In this document: piece after piece, positions 8,051 through 16,663 of the stretch | How positions within the stretch are numbered: the stretch's first letter is position 1 | Layout: every line of letters begins with the position of its first letter | Assembly: GCF_947624825.1 (NCBI RefSeq) | Contig: NZ_CANQLZ010000016.1 | Coordinates: 1 to 50,667, forward strand | From: an uncultured Acinetobacter sp. | GTDB lineage: Bacteria > Pseudomonadota > Gammaproteobacteria > Pseudomonadales > Moraxellaceae | Direction: 5' to 3' | DNA: 50,667 nucleotides | The notes under the pieces: generated by a model | Seen by the model: the letters and a program-made list of their open reading frames with translations, nothing else | Told to the model about the DNA's origin: nothing | The model's database searches: none | Program-made: the position numbers and the translations under genes

Positions 8051-9460
8051 ATGAAAAAAATGTCAAATCAACAACACAATTCACCCAACAGTGGTGAATT
8101 ACAACGAAGCTTGTCCAATCGTCATTTGCAATTAATCGCAATTGGTGGCGCCATTGGTACAGGTTTATTTATGGGCTCGGGCAAAACCATTAGTTTGGCC
8201 GGACCGTCTATTCTTGTCATTTATATGATTATTGGCTTTATGGTGTTTTTAGTAATGCGCGCTTTAGGCGAGCTATTACTGTCTAACCTGAACTATAAAT
8301 CATTTATTGATTTTTCCACCGATTTAATTGGCCCATGGGCGGGTTACTTTGTCGGTTGGACCTATTGGCTGTGCTGGATCACCATTGGTATTGCCGATTT
8401 ATCTGCGATTATTTATTACTTACAATTTTTTAATCATGGTTTGCCCTTTACCCCACTTGAAGGCGTGATGATTAGTGTTGCCGCAATTATCTTTATTATG
8501 GGCTTAAACTTAGTCACGGTAAAACTCTTTGGTGAGCTTGAGTTTTGGTTTGCCTTAATTAAGATTATTGCCATTGTGGTGCTGATTGGGGTGGGCTTAT
8601 GGATGATCTTTACCGGCTTTACCTCAGACACCGGTCATGTGGCATCTTTTACCCATATTTGGTCACACGGCGGTATCTTCCCAACCGGTGCTATGGGCTT
8701 TTTAGCCGGCTTTCAAATTGCTATTTTTGCTTTTGTGGGCGTGGAATTGGTGGGGACGACCGCAGCTGAAACCAAGGATCCTGAAAAGAACTTACCCAAA
8801 GCCATCAACTCAATTCCAATTCGTATTATTATTTTCTATGTCTTGGCTTTATTGATTGTGATGTCGGTGACGCCTTGGAATCAGATTAACCCGAATATCT
8901 CACCTTTTGTGAATTTATTTAGCCAAGCCGGGATTGCAGCTGCGGCGATTATTATGAATTTGGTGGTGTTGTCATCGGTAATGTCATCTATGAACAGTGG
9001 TGTGTTTTCAACTTCACGTATGCTGTTTGGTTTGTCGCGTGAGCAACAAGCACCGCAAAATTTTGCGCGTTTAAATAAACGTGCTGTACCTGCCAATGCC
9101 TTGTATTTCTCATCAGTGTGTTTATTGCTTGGTGCGGCATTACAGTATTTTGTACCAGATACAGTACGTGCCTTTACCTTGGCAACCACACTGTCGACAA
9201 TTTTATTTATTTGTGTGTGGCTCATTATCATGTGGAGCTATATCGTGTATTACAAAACACGTCCGGCTTTACATGCAAAATCGACGTTTAAATTACCCGG
9301 TGGTTTATTCACCTGCGCCGTGGTGATTTTATTTTTCTTAAGCATGATTGTGGTCTTGGCTTTAGAAAGTGACACCCGTCAAGCTTTAATGGTCAGCCCA
9401 ATTTGGTTTGTGATTTTAATTATTGGCTATTTTGGTTTTTATAAACCTAAAAACAAATAA
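8051..9460 (+). CDS. cycA: D-serine/D-alanine/glycine permease (APC family)
   Basis: A roughly 469-residue, 12-helix amino-acid/proton symporter of the inner membrane. It closely follows E. coli CycA, with LSNRHLQLIAIGGAIGTGLF at the N-terminus, then GKTISLAGPS, TAAETKDPEKNLPKAINSIP and GVFSTSRMLFGL. The frame is open from 7982. The ATG at 8051 gives the usual length (E. coli 470), but 8033 and 8060 are alternatives because no start has a strong ribosome site. It is probably monocistronic, ending at a clear terminator. In E. coli CycA also imports D-cycloserine. That property is family knowledge and is not shown here. Confidence 0.93.
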   Translation: MKKMSNQQHNSPNSGELQRSLSNRHLQLIAIGGAIGTGLFMGSGKTISLAGPSILVIYMIIGFMVFLVMRALGELLLSNLNYKSFIDFSTDLIGPWAGYFVGWTYWLCWITIGIADLSAIIYYLQFFNHGLPFTPLEGVMISVAAIIFIMGLNLVTVKLFGELEFWFALIKIIAIVVLIGVGLWMIFTGFTSDTGHVASFTHIWSHGGIFPTGAMGFLAGFQIAIFAFVGVELVGTTAAETKDPEKNLPKAINSIPIRIIIFYVLALLIVMSVTPWNQINPNISPFVNLFSQAGIAAAAIIMNLVVLSSVMSSMNSGVFSTSRMLFGLSREQQAPQNFARLNKRAVPANALYFSSVCLLLGAALQYFVPDTVRAFTLATTLSTILFICVWLIIMWSYIVYYKTRPALHAKSTFKLPGGLFTCAVVILFFLSMIVVLALESDTRQALMVSPIWFVILIIGYFGFYKPKNK

Positions 9461-9473
9461 TTAATTTGAATCC

Positions 9474-9508
9474 CAAAAAACGTCAGCTACTGCTGGCGTT
9501 TTTTTTTA
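9474..9508 (+). terminator. Terminator after cycA
   Basis: Stem ACGTCAGC/GCTGGCGT (one G-T pair) with a TACT loop, preceded by A6 and followed by a run of nine T. Confidence 0.87.
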
Positions 9509-9523
9509 TCTGTGGTTAATCTC

Positions 9524-9552
9524 TTGGGTCAGCGAAATGATCGCGTTATACT
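9524..9552 (+). promoter_or_regulatory. Sigma-70 promoter for lptM-lysA-dapF
   Basis: TTGGGT (9524-9529) and TATACT (9547-9552) are separated by exactly 17 bases, and the lptM start codon is about 30 bases downstream. This is the best-formed promoter I saw in the window. Confidence 0.65.
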
Positions 9553-9580
9553 GCGTCCACAGGATTTAGAGATCATCACC

Positions 9581-9772
9581 ATGCAAAATGTCTTTTATGG
9601 CTTAAGTCTGTGTTGCTTAACTGTTGCTTTATCTGCATGTGGTCAAACGGGTGCATTGCAATTGCCAAGTGATCCAAATTACGATCATCGTGCTAAATAT
9701 ATGCTGCCTTCAGCGCAAGCGGTCAATCCCAAGCCAGCTGTAGTTCAGCCTAGTGCTGAAGCTATGCCTTAA
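9581..9772 (+). CDS. lptM: LPS translocon maturation lipoprotein LptM (YifL)
   Basis: A 63-residue lipoprotein. The signal peptide ends at a lipobox LSAC, with the lipidated cysteine near residue 20, followed by GQTGALQLPSDP, which matches the short conserved core of LptM/YifL. In E. coli LptM helps the outer-membrane LptDE complex assemble. The start is ATG at 9581. An in-frame upstream extension is rejected because it would destroy the signal peptide. It is the first gene of lptM-lysA-dapF-xerC, a conserved context for this family. Confidence 0.88.
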   Translation: MQNVFYGLSLCCLTVALSACGQTGALQLPSDPNYDHRAKYMLPSAQAVNPKPAVVQPSAEAMP

Positions 9773-9800
9773 ATTGCTTATTTGAAAAAAGGATACATTC

Positions 9801-11045
9801 ATGAGTTTTACCCGTATTAATGGGGTGTTGCACGCCGAGCAATGTTCATTACAAACCTTAGCTGAGCAACATGGTACACCGTTATATGTGTATTCAAAGG
9901 CCACCTTTGAAAAGCATTATGCAGATATGGATCGTGCCTTTGAGTTTATTGATCATCAGATTTGCTTTGCGGTGAAATCAAACTCAAATCTTGCTGTATT
10001 GAATGTATTGGCCAAGCAAGGTGCCGGTTTTGATATTGTGACTGGTGGCGAACTGGCACGTGTGTTAAAAGCAGGTGGCGAACCAAGCAAAATCGTATTT
10101 TCAGGTTTAGGTAAATCAGAAGCCGATATCGAAAAAGCACTAGAAGTGGGCATTGCTTGCTTTAACGTGGAATCTTATGCTGAATTAGATCGTCTTGAAA
10201 AAGTTGCCGCGCGTGTGGGTAAAAAAGCCCCAATTTCACTGCGTGTCAATCCAGATGTAGATGCCAAAACCCATCCTTATATTTCAACGGGCTTAAAAGA
10301 AAATAAATTTGGTATTCCATCAGACAGCGTGTTCGACACCTATGCCTATGCAGCCACTTTGCCACATTTAGATATTGTGGGTATCGATTGTCATATTGGT
10401 TCACAGTTGACTGAAACTCAACCCTTTGTTGATGCGCTTGATCGTGTAATTGTCATGATCAACAAACTCAAAGACATGGGTATTCACTTAAAACACATCG
10501 ACATTGGTGGTGGTTTAGGGGTGACTTATAAAGATGAACTACCACCTACGGTCACTGAATATGCCAATGCTTTACGTCCTGCTTTAGAAAAGCTCGGTTT
10601 AAAAGTGTATATGGAGCCGGGGCGTAGTATTTCTGCCAACGCAGGCGTGTTACTGACTAAAGTTGATTTATTAAAACCAACTGCTCATCGTAATTTTGCC
10701 ATTATTGATGCTGCGATGAACGATTTGATTCGTCCGGCATTGTATGAAGCATGGATGGATATTCAAGCAGTGACGCCACGCACTGACACCGAAGTCAAAG
10801 AGTGGGATGTGGTGGGTGCAATTTGTGAAACTGGCGACTTTTTAGGTAAAGAGCGTGAGCTTGCCATTCAAGAAAATGATGTGCTTGCGGTGATGGGCGC
10901 TGGTGCTTATGGTTTTGTAATGAGCTCAAACTACAACAGTCGTGGTCGTGCAGCAGAAGTGATGGTGGATGCCGATCAAGCTTATGTAATTCGTGAGCGC
11001 GAAAGCATTGAATCTTTGTGGGAGCGTGAGCGCTTACTGCCTTAA
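9801..11045 (+). CDS. lysA: Diaminopimelate decarboxylase
   Basis: A 414-residue PLP enzyme that makes L-lysine from meso-diaminopimelate, the last step of lysine synthesis. The PLP lysine is Lys59 in FAVKSNSN at the start of the alanine-racemase-like barrel. The glycine-rich phosphate-binding segment [10 protein letters not shown] and the EPGRSI motif follow. CETGDFLG and [14 protein letters not shown] belong to the C-terminal beta domain. The length is normal. The start at 9801 has AAAAAAGGA upstream. It is coupled to dapF, the preceding pathway enzyme, in the same operon. Confidence 0.98.
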   Translation: MSFTRINGVLHAEQCSLQTLAEQHGTPLYVYSKATFEKHYADMDRAFEFIDHQICFAVKSNSNLAVLNVLAKQGAGFDIVTGGELARVLKAGGEPSKIVFSGLGKSEADIEKALEVGIACFNVESYAELDRLEKVAARVGKKAPISLRVNPDVDAKTHPYISTGLKENKFGIPSDSVFDTYAYAATLPHLDIVGIDCHIGSQLTETQPFVDALDRVIVMINKLKDMGIHLKHIDIGGGLGVTYKDELPPTVTEYANALRPALEKLGLKVYMEPGRSISANAGVLLTKVDLLKPTAHRNFAIIDAAMNDLIRPALYEAWMDIQAVTPRTDTEVKEWDVVGAICETGDFLGKERELAIQENDVLAVMGAGAYGFVMSSNYNSRGRAAEVMVDADQAYVIRERESIESLWERERLLP

Positions 11046-11058
11046 GGAACTGCCAAAC

Positions 11059-11904
11059 ATGTTACTCGAATTTACCAAAATGCATGGCTTAGGCAATGAC
11101 TTTATGGTGGTGGATTTAATTAGCCAACGTGCCTATTTGGATACACTCACCATTCAGCGCCTCGCAGATCGTCACTTTGGTATTGGTTTTGATCAATTGC
11201 TTGTGGTTGAGCCACCTGATTTACCCAATGTTGATTTTAAATATCGCATTTTTAATGCAGATGGCTCAGAGGTGGAACAATGCGGCAATGGCGTACGTTG
11301 TTTTGCCCGCTTTGTGCATGAGCGTCAATTGACCAATAAAACCAAGATTAAAGTGCAAACTAAAGCAGGGATTGTTGAACCTGAGCTGGGTGCCAATGGT
11401 TGGGTACGGGTCAATATGGGCTATCCTAAGTTTTTGCCGCAAGACATCCCGTTTCTTGCCGATCAAGCACAAGCATTGTATCGCTTGGATTTAGCTCACA
11501 ATGAACATCTTATGATTGATGTGGTTAATATGGGCAATCCACATGCTGTGACTGTGGTTGCAGATGTATTGCAAACCGATGTACTGCGTTTAGGGCCACA
11601 AGTGGAATCGCACACGCGTTTTCCACAGCGTGTGAATGCCGGTTTTATGCAAATTGTTGACCCGCAACATGCACGTTTACGTGTCTTTGAACGTGGTGTA
11701 GGTGAAACACTGGCATGTGGTACAGGTGCTTGCGCTGCGGCTGTTTCTGGCATCCGTCAGGGTTTGTTGGGCAATGCAGTAGAGATTGAACTGGCAGGAG
11801 GTAAGCTGTTAATTGAGTGGCAAGAGGGCGATGTAGTATGGATGACCGGTCCAACTGCAAATGTCTATGAAGGTCGGCTCGACTTAAATTACTTCCAAGG
11901 TTAA
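11059..11904 (+). CDS. dapF: Diaminopimelate epimerase
   Basis: A 281-residue cofactor-independent epimerase converting LL- to meso-diaminopimelate for lysine and peptidoglycan. The two catalytic cysteines are visible, Cys75 in EQCGNGVRC and Cys220 in ACGTGACA. The N-terminus [15 protein letters not shown] is characteristic of the family. The start is ATG at 11059, 13 bases after the lysA stop, behind TAAGGAAC. The frame reaches back into lysA, but that extension is not used. The downstream gap to xerC holds a palindromic hairpin. Confidence 0.98.
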   Translation: MLLEFTKMHGLGNDFMVVDLISQRAYLDTLTIQRLADRHFGIGFDQLLVVEPPDLPNVDFKYRIFNADGSEVEQCGNGVRCFARFVHERQLTNKTKIKVQTKAGIVEPELGANGWVRVNMGYPKFLPQDIPFLADQAQALYRLDLAHNEHLMIDVVNMGNPHAVTVVADVLQTDVLRLGPQVESHTRFPQRVNAGFMQIVDPQHARLRVFERGVGETLACGTGACAAAVSGIRQGLLGNAVEIELAGGKLLIEWQEGDVVWMTGPTANVYEGRLDLNYFQG

Positions 11905-11908
11905 GCTG

Positions 11909-11940
11909 TTAAGCCGGTACATGTACCGGCTTAATTTTTT
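11909..11940 (+). terminator. Perfect-palindrome hairpin between dapF and xerC
   Basis: Positions 11909-11934 are a 26-base perfect palindrome with arms around TTAAGCCGGTAC, followed directly by six T. It should form a GC-rich terminator only 11 bases before the xerC start codon. Transcription into xerC may therefore be partial. Confidence 0.75.
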
Positions 11941-11950
11941 GAGGCACTCA

Positions 11951-12868
11951 ATGCACACTGCACCGCAATTACTTGAACTTTGGCTGACCACACGTGAAAT
12001 TCAACAGCAGTCGCCACATACCTTGTTGGCTTACCAACGTGATGTCAGTGATTTTTTAGGTTTTTGTGAGCAAAAACAACTTGCCCTGATTAATCTAGAA
12101 AGCAGTGACTTACGTGAGTATGTTGCCCATAAGGTGGCACAGCAAAGTTTAAGCAGCAACAGCGTACAACGTTTGTTGTCCGCGATTCGTCAGTTTATGA
12201 AATGGGCCGTAGAAGGTCAGTATCTACAGAACAATCCAGCTGCCGATTTTCAGCTTAAAAGACAACCGCGTGCATTGCCCGGTATGATGGACATTGAAAC
12301 CGTTAATCAAATTTTAGATCAAGCTGCACCGAGTGAGCCAAAAGAACACATGCTTTGGCAACGTGATAAAGCCATGTTGGAGGTGCTGTATTCTAGTGGC
12401 TTACGTTTAGCAGAGTTGCAAAATTTAAAAATTAAAGACATCGACTTTAATCGGCAGTTATTGCGCATTACCGGTAAAGGCAATAAAACCCGTATTGTGC
12501 CGTTTGGCAGTAAAGCCAAAGACAGCTTACAACAATGGCTTAAAATTTATACTATGTTTAATCGTAACCTACAACCTGACAGCGCAGTATTTATTAGCCA
12601 ACGTGGTGGGGCGTTAAGTGCGCGGCAAATTGAAAATCGGGTGAAATATCAAGCACAACGTGCCGGGGTCAATGTAGATTTACACCCACATTTATTACGC
12701 CATTGCTTTGCCAGTCATTTGTTGTCTAATAGTGGTGATTTACGCGCCGTGCAAGAAATGTTGGGCCATACCAATTTAACCACCACGCAAATTTATACCC
12801 ATCTTGATTTTGATCGTTTGGCGCAAGTGTACGATCAAGCACATCCACGTGCGCAACAACACAAATAA
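11951..12868 (+). CDS. xerC: Tyrosine recombinase XerC
   Basis: A 305-residue tyrosine recombinase that, with XerD, resolves chromosome dimers at dif. An N-terminal SAM-like core-binding domain (about 1-100) precedes the catalytic domain. The catalytic set can be read: Arg152 in SGLRLAEL, Lys in GKGNKTR, HLLRHCFASH, then LGHTNLTTTQIYTH with nucleophile Tyr282. The start at 11951 follows TTGAGGCACTCA. The frame is open 10 codons upstream, but those codons lie inside the terminator palindrome. The lptM-lysA-dapF-xerC context supports XerC over XerD. Confidence 0.95.
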   Translation: MHTAPQLLELWLTTREIQQQSPHTLLAYQRDVSDFLGFCEQKQLALINLESSDLREYVAHKVAQQSLSSNSVQRLLSAIRQFMKWAVEGQYLQNNPAADFQLKRQPRALPGMMDIETVNQILDQAAPSEPKEHMLWQRDKAMLEVLYSSGLRLAELQNLKIKDIDFNRQLLRITGKGNKTRIVPFGSKAKDSLQQWLKIYTMFNRNLQPDSAVFISQRGGALSARQIENRVKYQAQRAGVNVDLHPHLLRHCFASHLLSNSGDLRAVQEMLGHTNLTTTQIYTHLDFDRLAQVYDQAHPRAQQHK

Positions 12869-12963
12869 GGCGAGTTTTTAAACTATTGTCCAATAATAAA
12901 ATGTCACCATTTAGGCTATAAAGAGCGCAAGACAACAATAGAGTTTTTAAGTGGGCAAGTCGT

Positions 12964-13326
12964 ATGATTGCAAATATTGAAGAAAAATATCAACAACTCA
13001 CCGCCAGACAACAAGACATTTTTGCCGGTTATGGTTTACGTCAAATTAAACACTTTGTTGAGATTAGTTTACCTAAACTCCAAGCAGCGCTGCCTCAAGG
13101 TGCTCACATTCAAGGCATTAATATTGACGGTAAGGCGCAAGCCATACAGCCTGAAGGTGGTCAAACCTTTCTTTGGATTTCTGATCAACAATGGCAAGCA
13201 CGCCCAGTCAAACAAGGCGAGATTGATTTGGCCGAAGATTTTGTGGTGGTATGGCAAGTCTTTGAGTTAAGTCAGTATGATTTAATTGATTTAAGTCATG
13301 TGCATCGTGATTTTTTATCGCAATAA
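12964..13326 (+). CDS. Hypothetical protein, 120 aa
   Basis: I do not recognise a family. The product has no signal peptide or membrane helix and begins with an amphipathic, Gln-rich helix (EEKYQQLTARQQDIFAGYGL), followed by mixed alpha/beta sequence containing FLWISDQQWQARP and DFVVVWQVFEL. It starts with ATG at 12964, 95 bases after xerC. A weak GGGCAAG lies upstream. Codon use looks native. It is probably a conserved cytoplasmic protein of the genus. It ends at a hairpin shared with the convergent Lrp-family gene. Confidence 0.7.
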   Translation: MIANIEEKYQQLTARQQDIFAGYGLRQIKHFVEISLPKLQAALPQGAHIQGINIDGKAQAIQPEGGQTFLWISDQQWQARPVKQGEIDLAEDFVVVWQVFELSQYDLIDLSHVHRDFLSQ

Positions 13327-13334
13327 CAGTTTTA

Positions 13335-13363
13335 AAAAAATATGCCCGCAACAGGGCATGTTT
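13335..13363. terminator. Short bidirectional hairpin
   Basis: Stem ATGCCC/GGGCAT with a GCAACA loop, flanked by A7 on the left and GTTTT on the right, between the convergent 12964 and Lrp-family genes. The weaker T-tract makes it less certain than other terminators in the window. Confidence 0.6.
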
Positions 13364-13851
13364 TAATCCAAGGGCAATTGGAAACTTTGTTTAATAATTT
13401 GACTCGGCAAATCTGTTTTAACACTGGTAATGCCATTTTTTTTGGTCAAATGCGTGGACTGAAACTGACGGTAACTTTCTAAATCTGGCACCACCACTTT
13501 AAGCATGGCATCGCATTCACCCAAAATAATATAACACTCCATGACTTGTGGCAGCCCACGCATGGCTTCAATAAAGGTATCAATGGTTTCGGCATCTTGT
13601 CCGACTAACCAAATGCGTGAAAACAAAATCAGTTGTAGTCCCACTTTTTGCGGATCAATCACTGTGGTATAGCTTTGAATCACGCCTGCTTCTTCAAGTA
13701 ACTTGACGCGACGTAAGCATGAAGAAGGCGATAGCCCTATTTGACGTGCTAAATCATTGTTTTGAATACGACCATTATGTTGTAAGGCTTGAATGATCGT
13801 TTTATCGATACGATCTAATTTCACTGCAATATGTTTGGAAGAAAGCTTCAT
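13363..13851 (-). CDS. Lrp/AsnC family transcriptional regulator
   Basis: A 162-residue feast/famine regulator. The N-terminal winged helix-turn-helix (about 12-70) contains LDRIDKTIIQALQHNGRI, then IGLSPSSCLRRVKLLEEAGVI. The C-terminal RAM ligand-binding domain follows, including MECYIILGECDAMLKV. Lrp-family proteins bind an amino acid and control its metabolism or export, often from a divergent neighbour. Here the divergent side is a decayed gene and then etfBA, so the target is unclear. The start at 13851 has no visible ribosome site. It is not close enough in length or context to call Lrp itself. Confidence 0.92.
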   Translation of the reverse strand: MKLSSKHIAVKLDRIDKTIIQALQHNGRIQNNDLARQIGLSPSSCLRRVKLLEEAGVIQSYTTVIDPQKVGLQLILFSRIWLVGQDAETIDTFIEAMRGLPQVMECYIILGECDAMLKVVVPDLESYRQFQSTHLTKKNGITSVKTDLPSQIIKQSFQLPLD

Positions 13852-13919
13852 GAATTAGAATTAAATTCGAAAAATAAGCACCATTATAGAATAATTTTAA
13901 AGATATTTTGTAGAGGCTT

Positions 13920-14251
13920 GTGAACAGTATTTTTGAAAAACCTAAACTGCTTTTGGTTTTTTATTTGCTTGAATCACACGAATATTCCAGCAAAGCGCAG
14001 TGAAATGAAGCAATATATCTTGATTAACACAAGATCAGTTGCCAAATGAGGCGTAGATTTGACTGGTTTTGATGTAAAAAATACACAAGATAAGAAATAT
14101 GAATGGCTTGTAGTATTGTAACTCGATTGTAATGTAGGTGAAGAAATCTAGATGTTAAAGACATAAATCTTGATGAAGAATAGATTGATATTGATGCTGC
14201 TGACTACGAAGTATTATTTAGGTCAACCTAAGCGCGATGTGTTTTTTTAAA
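13920..14251 (+). pseudogene. Decayed protein-coding remnant in the Lrp-etfB gap
   Basis: This stretch reads as broken protein in three frames. From the GTG at 13920 (behind AGAGG) comes NSIFEKPKLLLVFYLLESHE up to a stop at about 13998. A shift then gives EMKQYILINTRSVAK, stop, GVDLTGFDVKNTQDKKYEW, a stop at 14119 and LDCNVGEEI. After a second shift near 14150 come DVKDINLDEE, a stop at 14181 and IDIDAADYEVLFRST, then PKRDVFF in a third register. The segments are well composed and contiguous, which is unlike random intergenic DNA. I do not recognise the parent family. Confidence 0.5.
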
Positions 14252-14501
14252 CTCCTTATTCATACTCTATGATATGGGATAAGTTGCCTTAAAATTGCAT
14301 TATTTTTGCCTAAGATTTGTGCAAAAATAAGCACGGCTCGCTTACACTTTTATATACTTAAATCGCAGTTTTTGAGGGTGAAGTTGGCTTACATAAGATA
14401 TATTGATGTTTAAAATCAGAGAAAAATATAATATAAATCAAATATTAAAAAATAACAAAAATTAAACAACCTGTTGTCAATTTATCCAAGTGAAAAAAAT
14501 A

Positions 14502-14516
14502 TGAACGCATCGTTCA
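14502..14516. promoter_or_regulatory. TetR-type operator candidate upstream of etfBA
   Basis: TGAACGCATCGTTCA is a perfect dyad with 6-base arms and a 3-base centre. It lies 150 bases before the etfB start and just downstream of a possible -35 (TTGTCA, 14474-14479), so a bound protein would block that promoter. Its layout resembles operators of TetR-family regulators. The assignment is inference. Confidence 0.45.
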
Positions 14517-14666
14517 GTAAAAATATGACTTTTTTGCCAACCTTTGCTGAAATGGTGCTTGACCGAAATGCCATCAGCATTGCAAGATAGGGCACCTAAA
14601 AAATTTTAAGTGAAAAGTTTTTTAACTTTTTTCAATATCTAATTTGCTAAAACAGCCGAGGATTAC

Positions 14667-15419
14667 ATGAAGGCTCTTGTTGCAGTAAAACGTGTGGTTG
14701 ATGCCAACGTTAAAGTTCGTGTTAAACCGGACAACAGTGGGGTTGACCTTACTAACGTTAAAATGTCCATTAACCCGTTCTGTGAAATCGCAGTGGAAGA
14801 AGCGGTTCGTCTAAAAGAAAAGGGAACAGTCTCTGAAATCGTGGTGGTTTCAATCGGTCCTAAAGAAGCGCAAGAACAATTACGTTCAGCGATGGCACTC
14901 GGTGCTGATCGTGCGATTTTAGTTGAAGCAGATGACAGCCAGCTTGGCGCGTTAGAAGTTGCAAAAATCTTAAAAGGTGTGGTTGCTGCTGAACAACCAG
15001 AATTGATCCTTTTAGGTAAACAAGCAATTGATGATGACTCAAACCAAGTTGGTCAGATGCTTGGTGCGTTACTTGGCGCAGGTCAAGGTACATTCGCATC
15101 AGAAGTCAAAGTAGATGGCGCTAAAGTGCAAGTGACACGTGAAATCGACGGTGGTTTACAAACTGTTGAATTAGCACTGCCTGCCATTATCACTACAGAT
15201 TTACGTTTGAATGAGCCGCGTTATGCAGCCCTTCCAAACATCATGAAAGCGCGTAAAAAGCCGTTGGATACTAAGTCTCCTGCTGATTTTGGCGTGACGA
15301 CTGCATCTAAGCTTAAAACTGTAAAAGTTGAAGCACCAGCAGAGCGTAAAGCGGGCGTACAAGTGAAATCAGTTGATGAGCTTGTTGAAAAACTTAAAAA
15401 CGAAGCGAAAGTGATCTAA
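14667..15419 (+). CDS. etfB: Electron transfer flavoprotein beta subunit
   Basis: A 250-residue small subunit of the soluble ETF heterodimer, which passes electrons from acyl-CoA and related dehydrogenases to ETF-quinone oxidoreductase. The family N-terminus [20 protein letters not shown] is present, followed by [19 protein letters not shown], the nucleotide-binding [11 protein letters not shown], and [21 protein letters not shown]. The beta subunit binds AMP. The start at 14667 has GAGGATTAC upstream. Unlike much of the window, codon use here is enriched for strongly expressed codons. It is followed 13 bases later by etfA. Confidence 0.97.
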   Translation: MKALVAVKRVVDANVKVRVKPDNSGVDLTNVKMSINPFCEIAVEEAVRLKEKGTVSEIVVVSIGPKEAQEQLRSAMALGADRAILVEADDSQLGALEVAKILKGVVAAEQPELILLGKQAIDDDSNQVGQMLGALLGAGQGTFASEVKVDGAKVQVTREIDGGLQTVELALPAIITTDLRLNEPRYAALPNIMKARKKPLDTKSPADFGVTTASKLKTVKVEAPAERKAGVQVKSVDELVEKLKNEAKVI

Positions 15420-15432
15420 GGCAGGACTGAAC

Positions 15433-16365
15433 ATGGCTATTTTAGTTATTGCTGAACACGACAACAAAGCGCTTAATGCTGCTACTTTAAATGTTGTTGC
15501 TGCAGCACAAAAAATCGGTGGTGAGGTTGCGGTATTGGTTGTAGGTTCAGGCGCGCAAGCGGTTGCAGACCAAGCAGCACAAGTTGCAGGCGCAAGCAAA
15601 GTATTACTTGCTGATGATGCAGTCTATGCCAACCAATTGGCTGAAAACGTAGCGAAACTTGTGGCTCAAGTGGCACAAGGTTATTCACACGTTTTAGCAG
15701 CATCAACCACTTCAGGTAAAAACGTATTGCCACGCGCAGCGGCTTTACTTGATGTGAGCATGATCACAGATATTATTGCGGTTGAATCTGCAAATACTTT
15801 CAAGCGTCCAATCTATGCAGGTAACGCGATTGCAACCGTAGAGTCTTCAGAGTCTATCGTTGTGGGTACAGTGCGTGGTACAGCATTTGATCCTGTAGCG
15901 GCAACTGGTGGTTCTGCGGCAGTTGAAGCGGTAGCTACAACGGGTGATGCTGGTGTTTCTACCTTCATTAACGAAGAAATTGTAAAATCTGAGCGTCCTG
16001 AACTTGCTGCTGCACGTATTGTGGTATCAGGTGGTCGTGGTGTGGGTTCAGGTGAAAACTACCACACAATTTTAGACCCATTAGCAGACAAATTAGGTGC
16101 AGCGCAAGGTGCATCTCGTGCTGCTGTAGATGCAGGCTTTGTACCAAACGATATGCAAGTGGGTCAAACGGGTAAAATCGTTGCACCAGATTTGTATATT
16201 GCAGTGGGTATCTCAGGTGCGATTCAGCATTTGGCGGGTATGAAAGATTCTAAAGTTATTGTTGCAATCAACAAAGACGAAGAAGCACCAATTAATGCAG
16301 TGGCTGACTACTGGTTAGTGGGCGACTTAAATACTGTGGTACCTGAATTAGTTTCTAAGATCTAA
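15433..16365 (+). CDS. etfA: Electron transfer flavoprotein alpha subunit
   Basis: A 310-residue FAD-binding partner of EtfB. The N-terminal domain begins MAILVIAEHDNKALNAATLN. The C-terminal FAD domain has VVSGGRGVGSGENYH, SRAAVDAGFVPNDMQVGQTG and LYIAVGISGAIQHLAGMKDS, the signature of the family. The length is typical. The start at 15433 lies 13 bases after etfB behind GGCAGGA, so the two subunits are co-translated from one mRNA that ends at a strong terminator. Confidence 0.97.
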   Translation: MAILVIAEHDNKALNAATLNVVAAAQKIGGEVAVLVVGSGAQAVADQAAQVAGASKVLLADDAVYANQLAENVAKLVAQVAQGYSHVLAASTTSGKNVLPRAAALLDVSMITDIIAVESANTFKRPIYAGNAIATVESSESIVVGTVRGTAFDPVAATGGSAAVEAVATTGDAGVSTFINEEIVKSERPELAAARIVVSGGRGVGSGENYHTILDPLADKLGAAQGASRAAVDAGFVPNDMQVGQTGKIVAPDLYIAVGISGAIQHLAGMKDSKVIVAINKDEEAPINAVADYWLVGDLNTVVPELVSKI

Positions 16366-16378
16366 TTTGACCAAGTAT

Positions 16379-16414
16379 TAAAAAAAAGCCTCTGTTTTTA
16401 CAGGGGCTTTTTTT
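16379..16414 (+). terminator. Terminator of etfBA
   Basis: Stem GCCTCTG/CAGGGGC (one G-T pair) with a short T-rich loop, preceded by A7 and followed by T7, 14 bases after the etfA stop. Confidence 0.88.
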
Positions 16415-16551
16415 ATGTAAAAGACCTGCTAATTTATAAAATTTAAAGCACAAAATCCTGCGCTAAAAGCACATTAAAAGCGATACTCCAAATCGCTTAA
16501 ATTAAGCAAAATTAAGCACGTTGGCATCAGCGCAATAGCGCATTTTTATGC

Positions 16552-16602
16552 TATAATTTACGGCTGATTTTTAGATTTTAGCTTATATTTTTTAAGCTAA
16601 AA
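16552..16602 (+). promoter_or_regulatory. gyrA promoter -10 and leader hairpin
   Basis: TATAAT at 16552-16557 is a consensus -10, with no good -35 at 17 bases. About 20 bases downstream, inside the expected 5' leader, lies a perfect 10-base inverted repeat TTTTAGCTTA (16576-16585) / TAAGCTAAAA (16593-16602) with a 7-base loop. The gyrA start codon is at 16664. Confidence 0.5.
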
Positions 16603-16663
16603 GTGTGCAAGATTTAAGAGATAAATATAAGTCTGATTTGGGCTTGTATAATAAGGAGTATGC

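Larger units (their letters stand above)
13852..14666. other. 815-base gap between the Lrp-family gene and etfB
   Basis: The left half holds the decayed gene described separately. The right half (about 14252-14666) is very AT-rich and shows no ORF. It contains a TTGTCA element at 14474-14479, a perfect TGAACG/CGTTCA dyad at 14502-14516, and a small AAAAGTT/AACTTTT dyad at about 14615-14632, shortly before the etfB ribosome site. I take the right half to be the etfBA control region. Confidence 0.6.

Noticed and set aside
11951..12868. Tyrosine recombinase as a mobile-element integrase
   Set aside because: Length, motifs and the lptM-lysA-dapF context fit housekeeping XerC.
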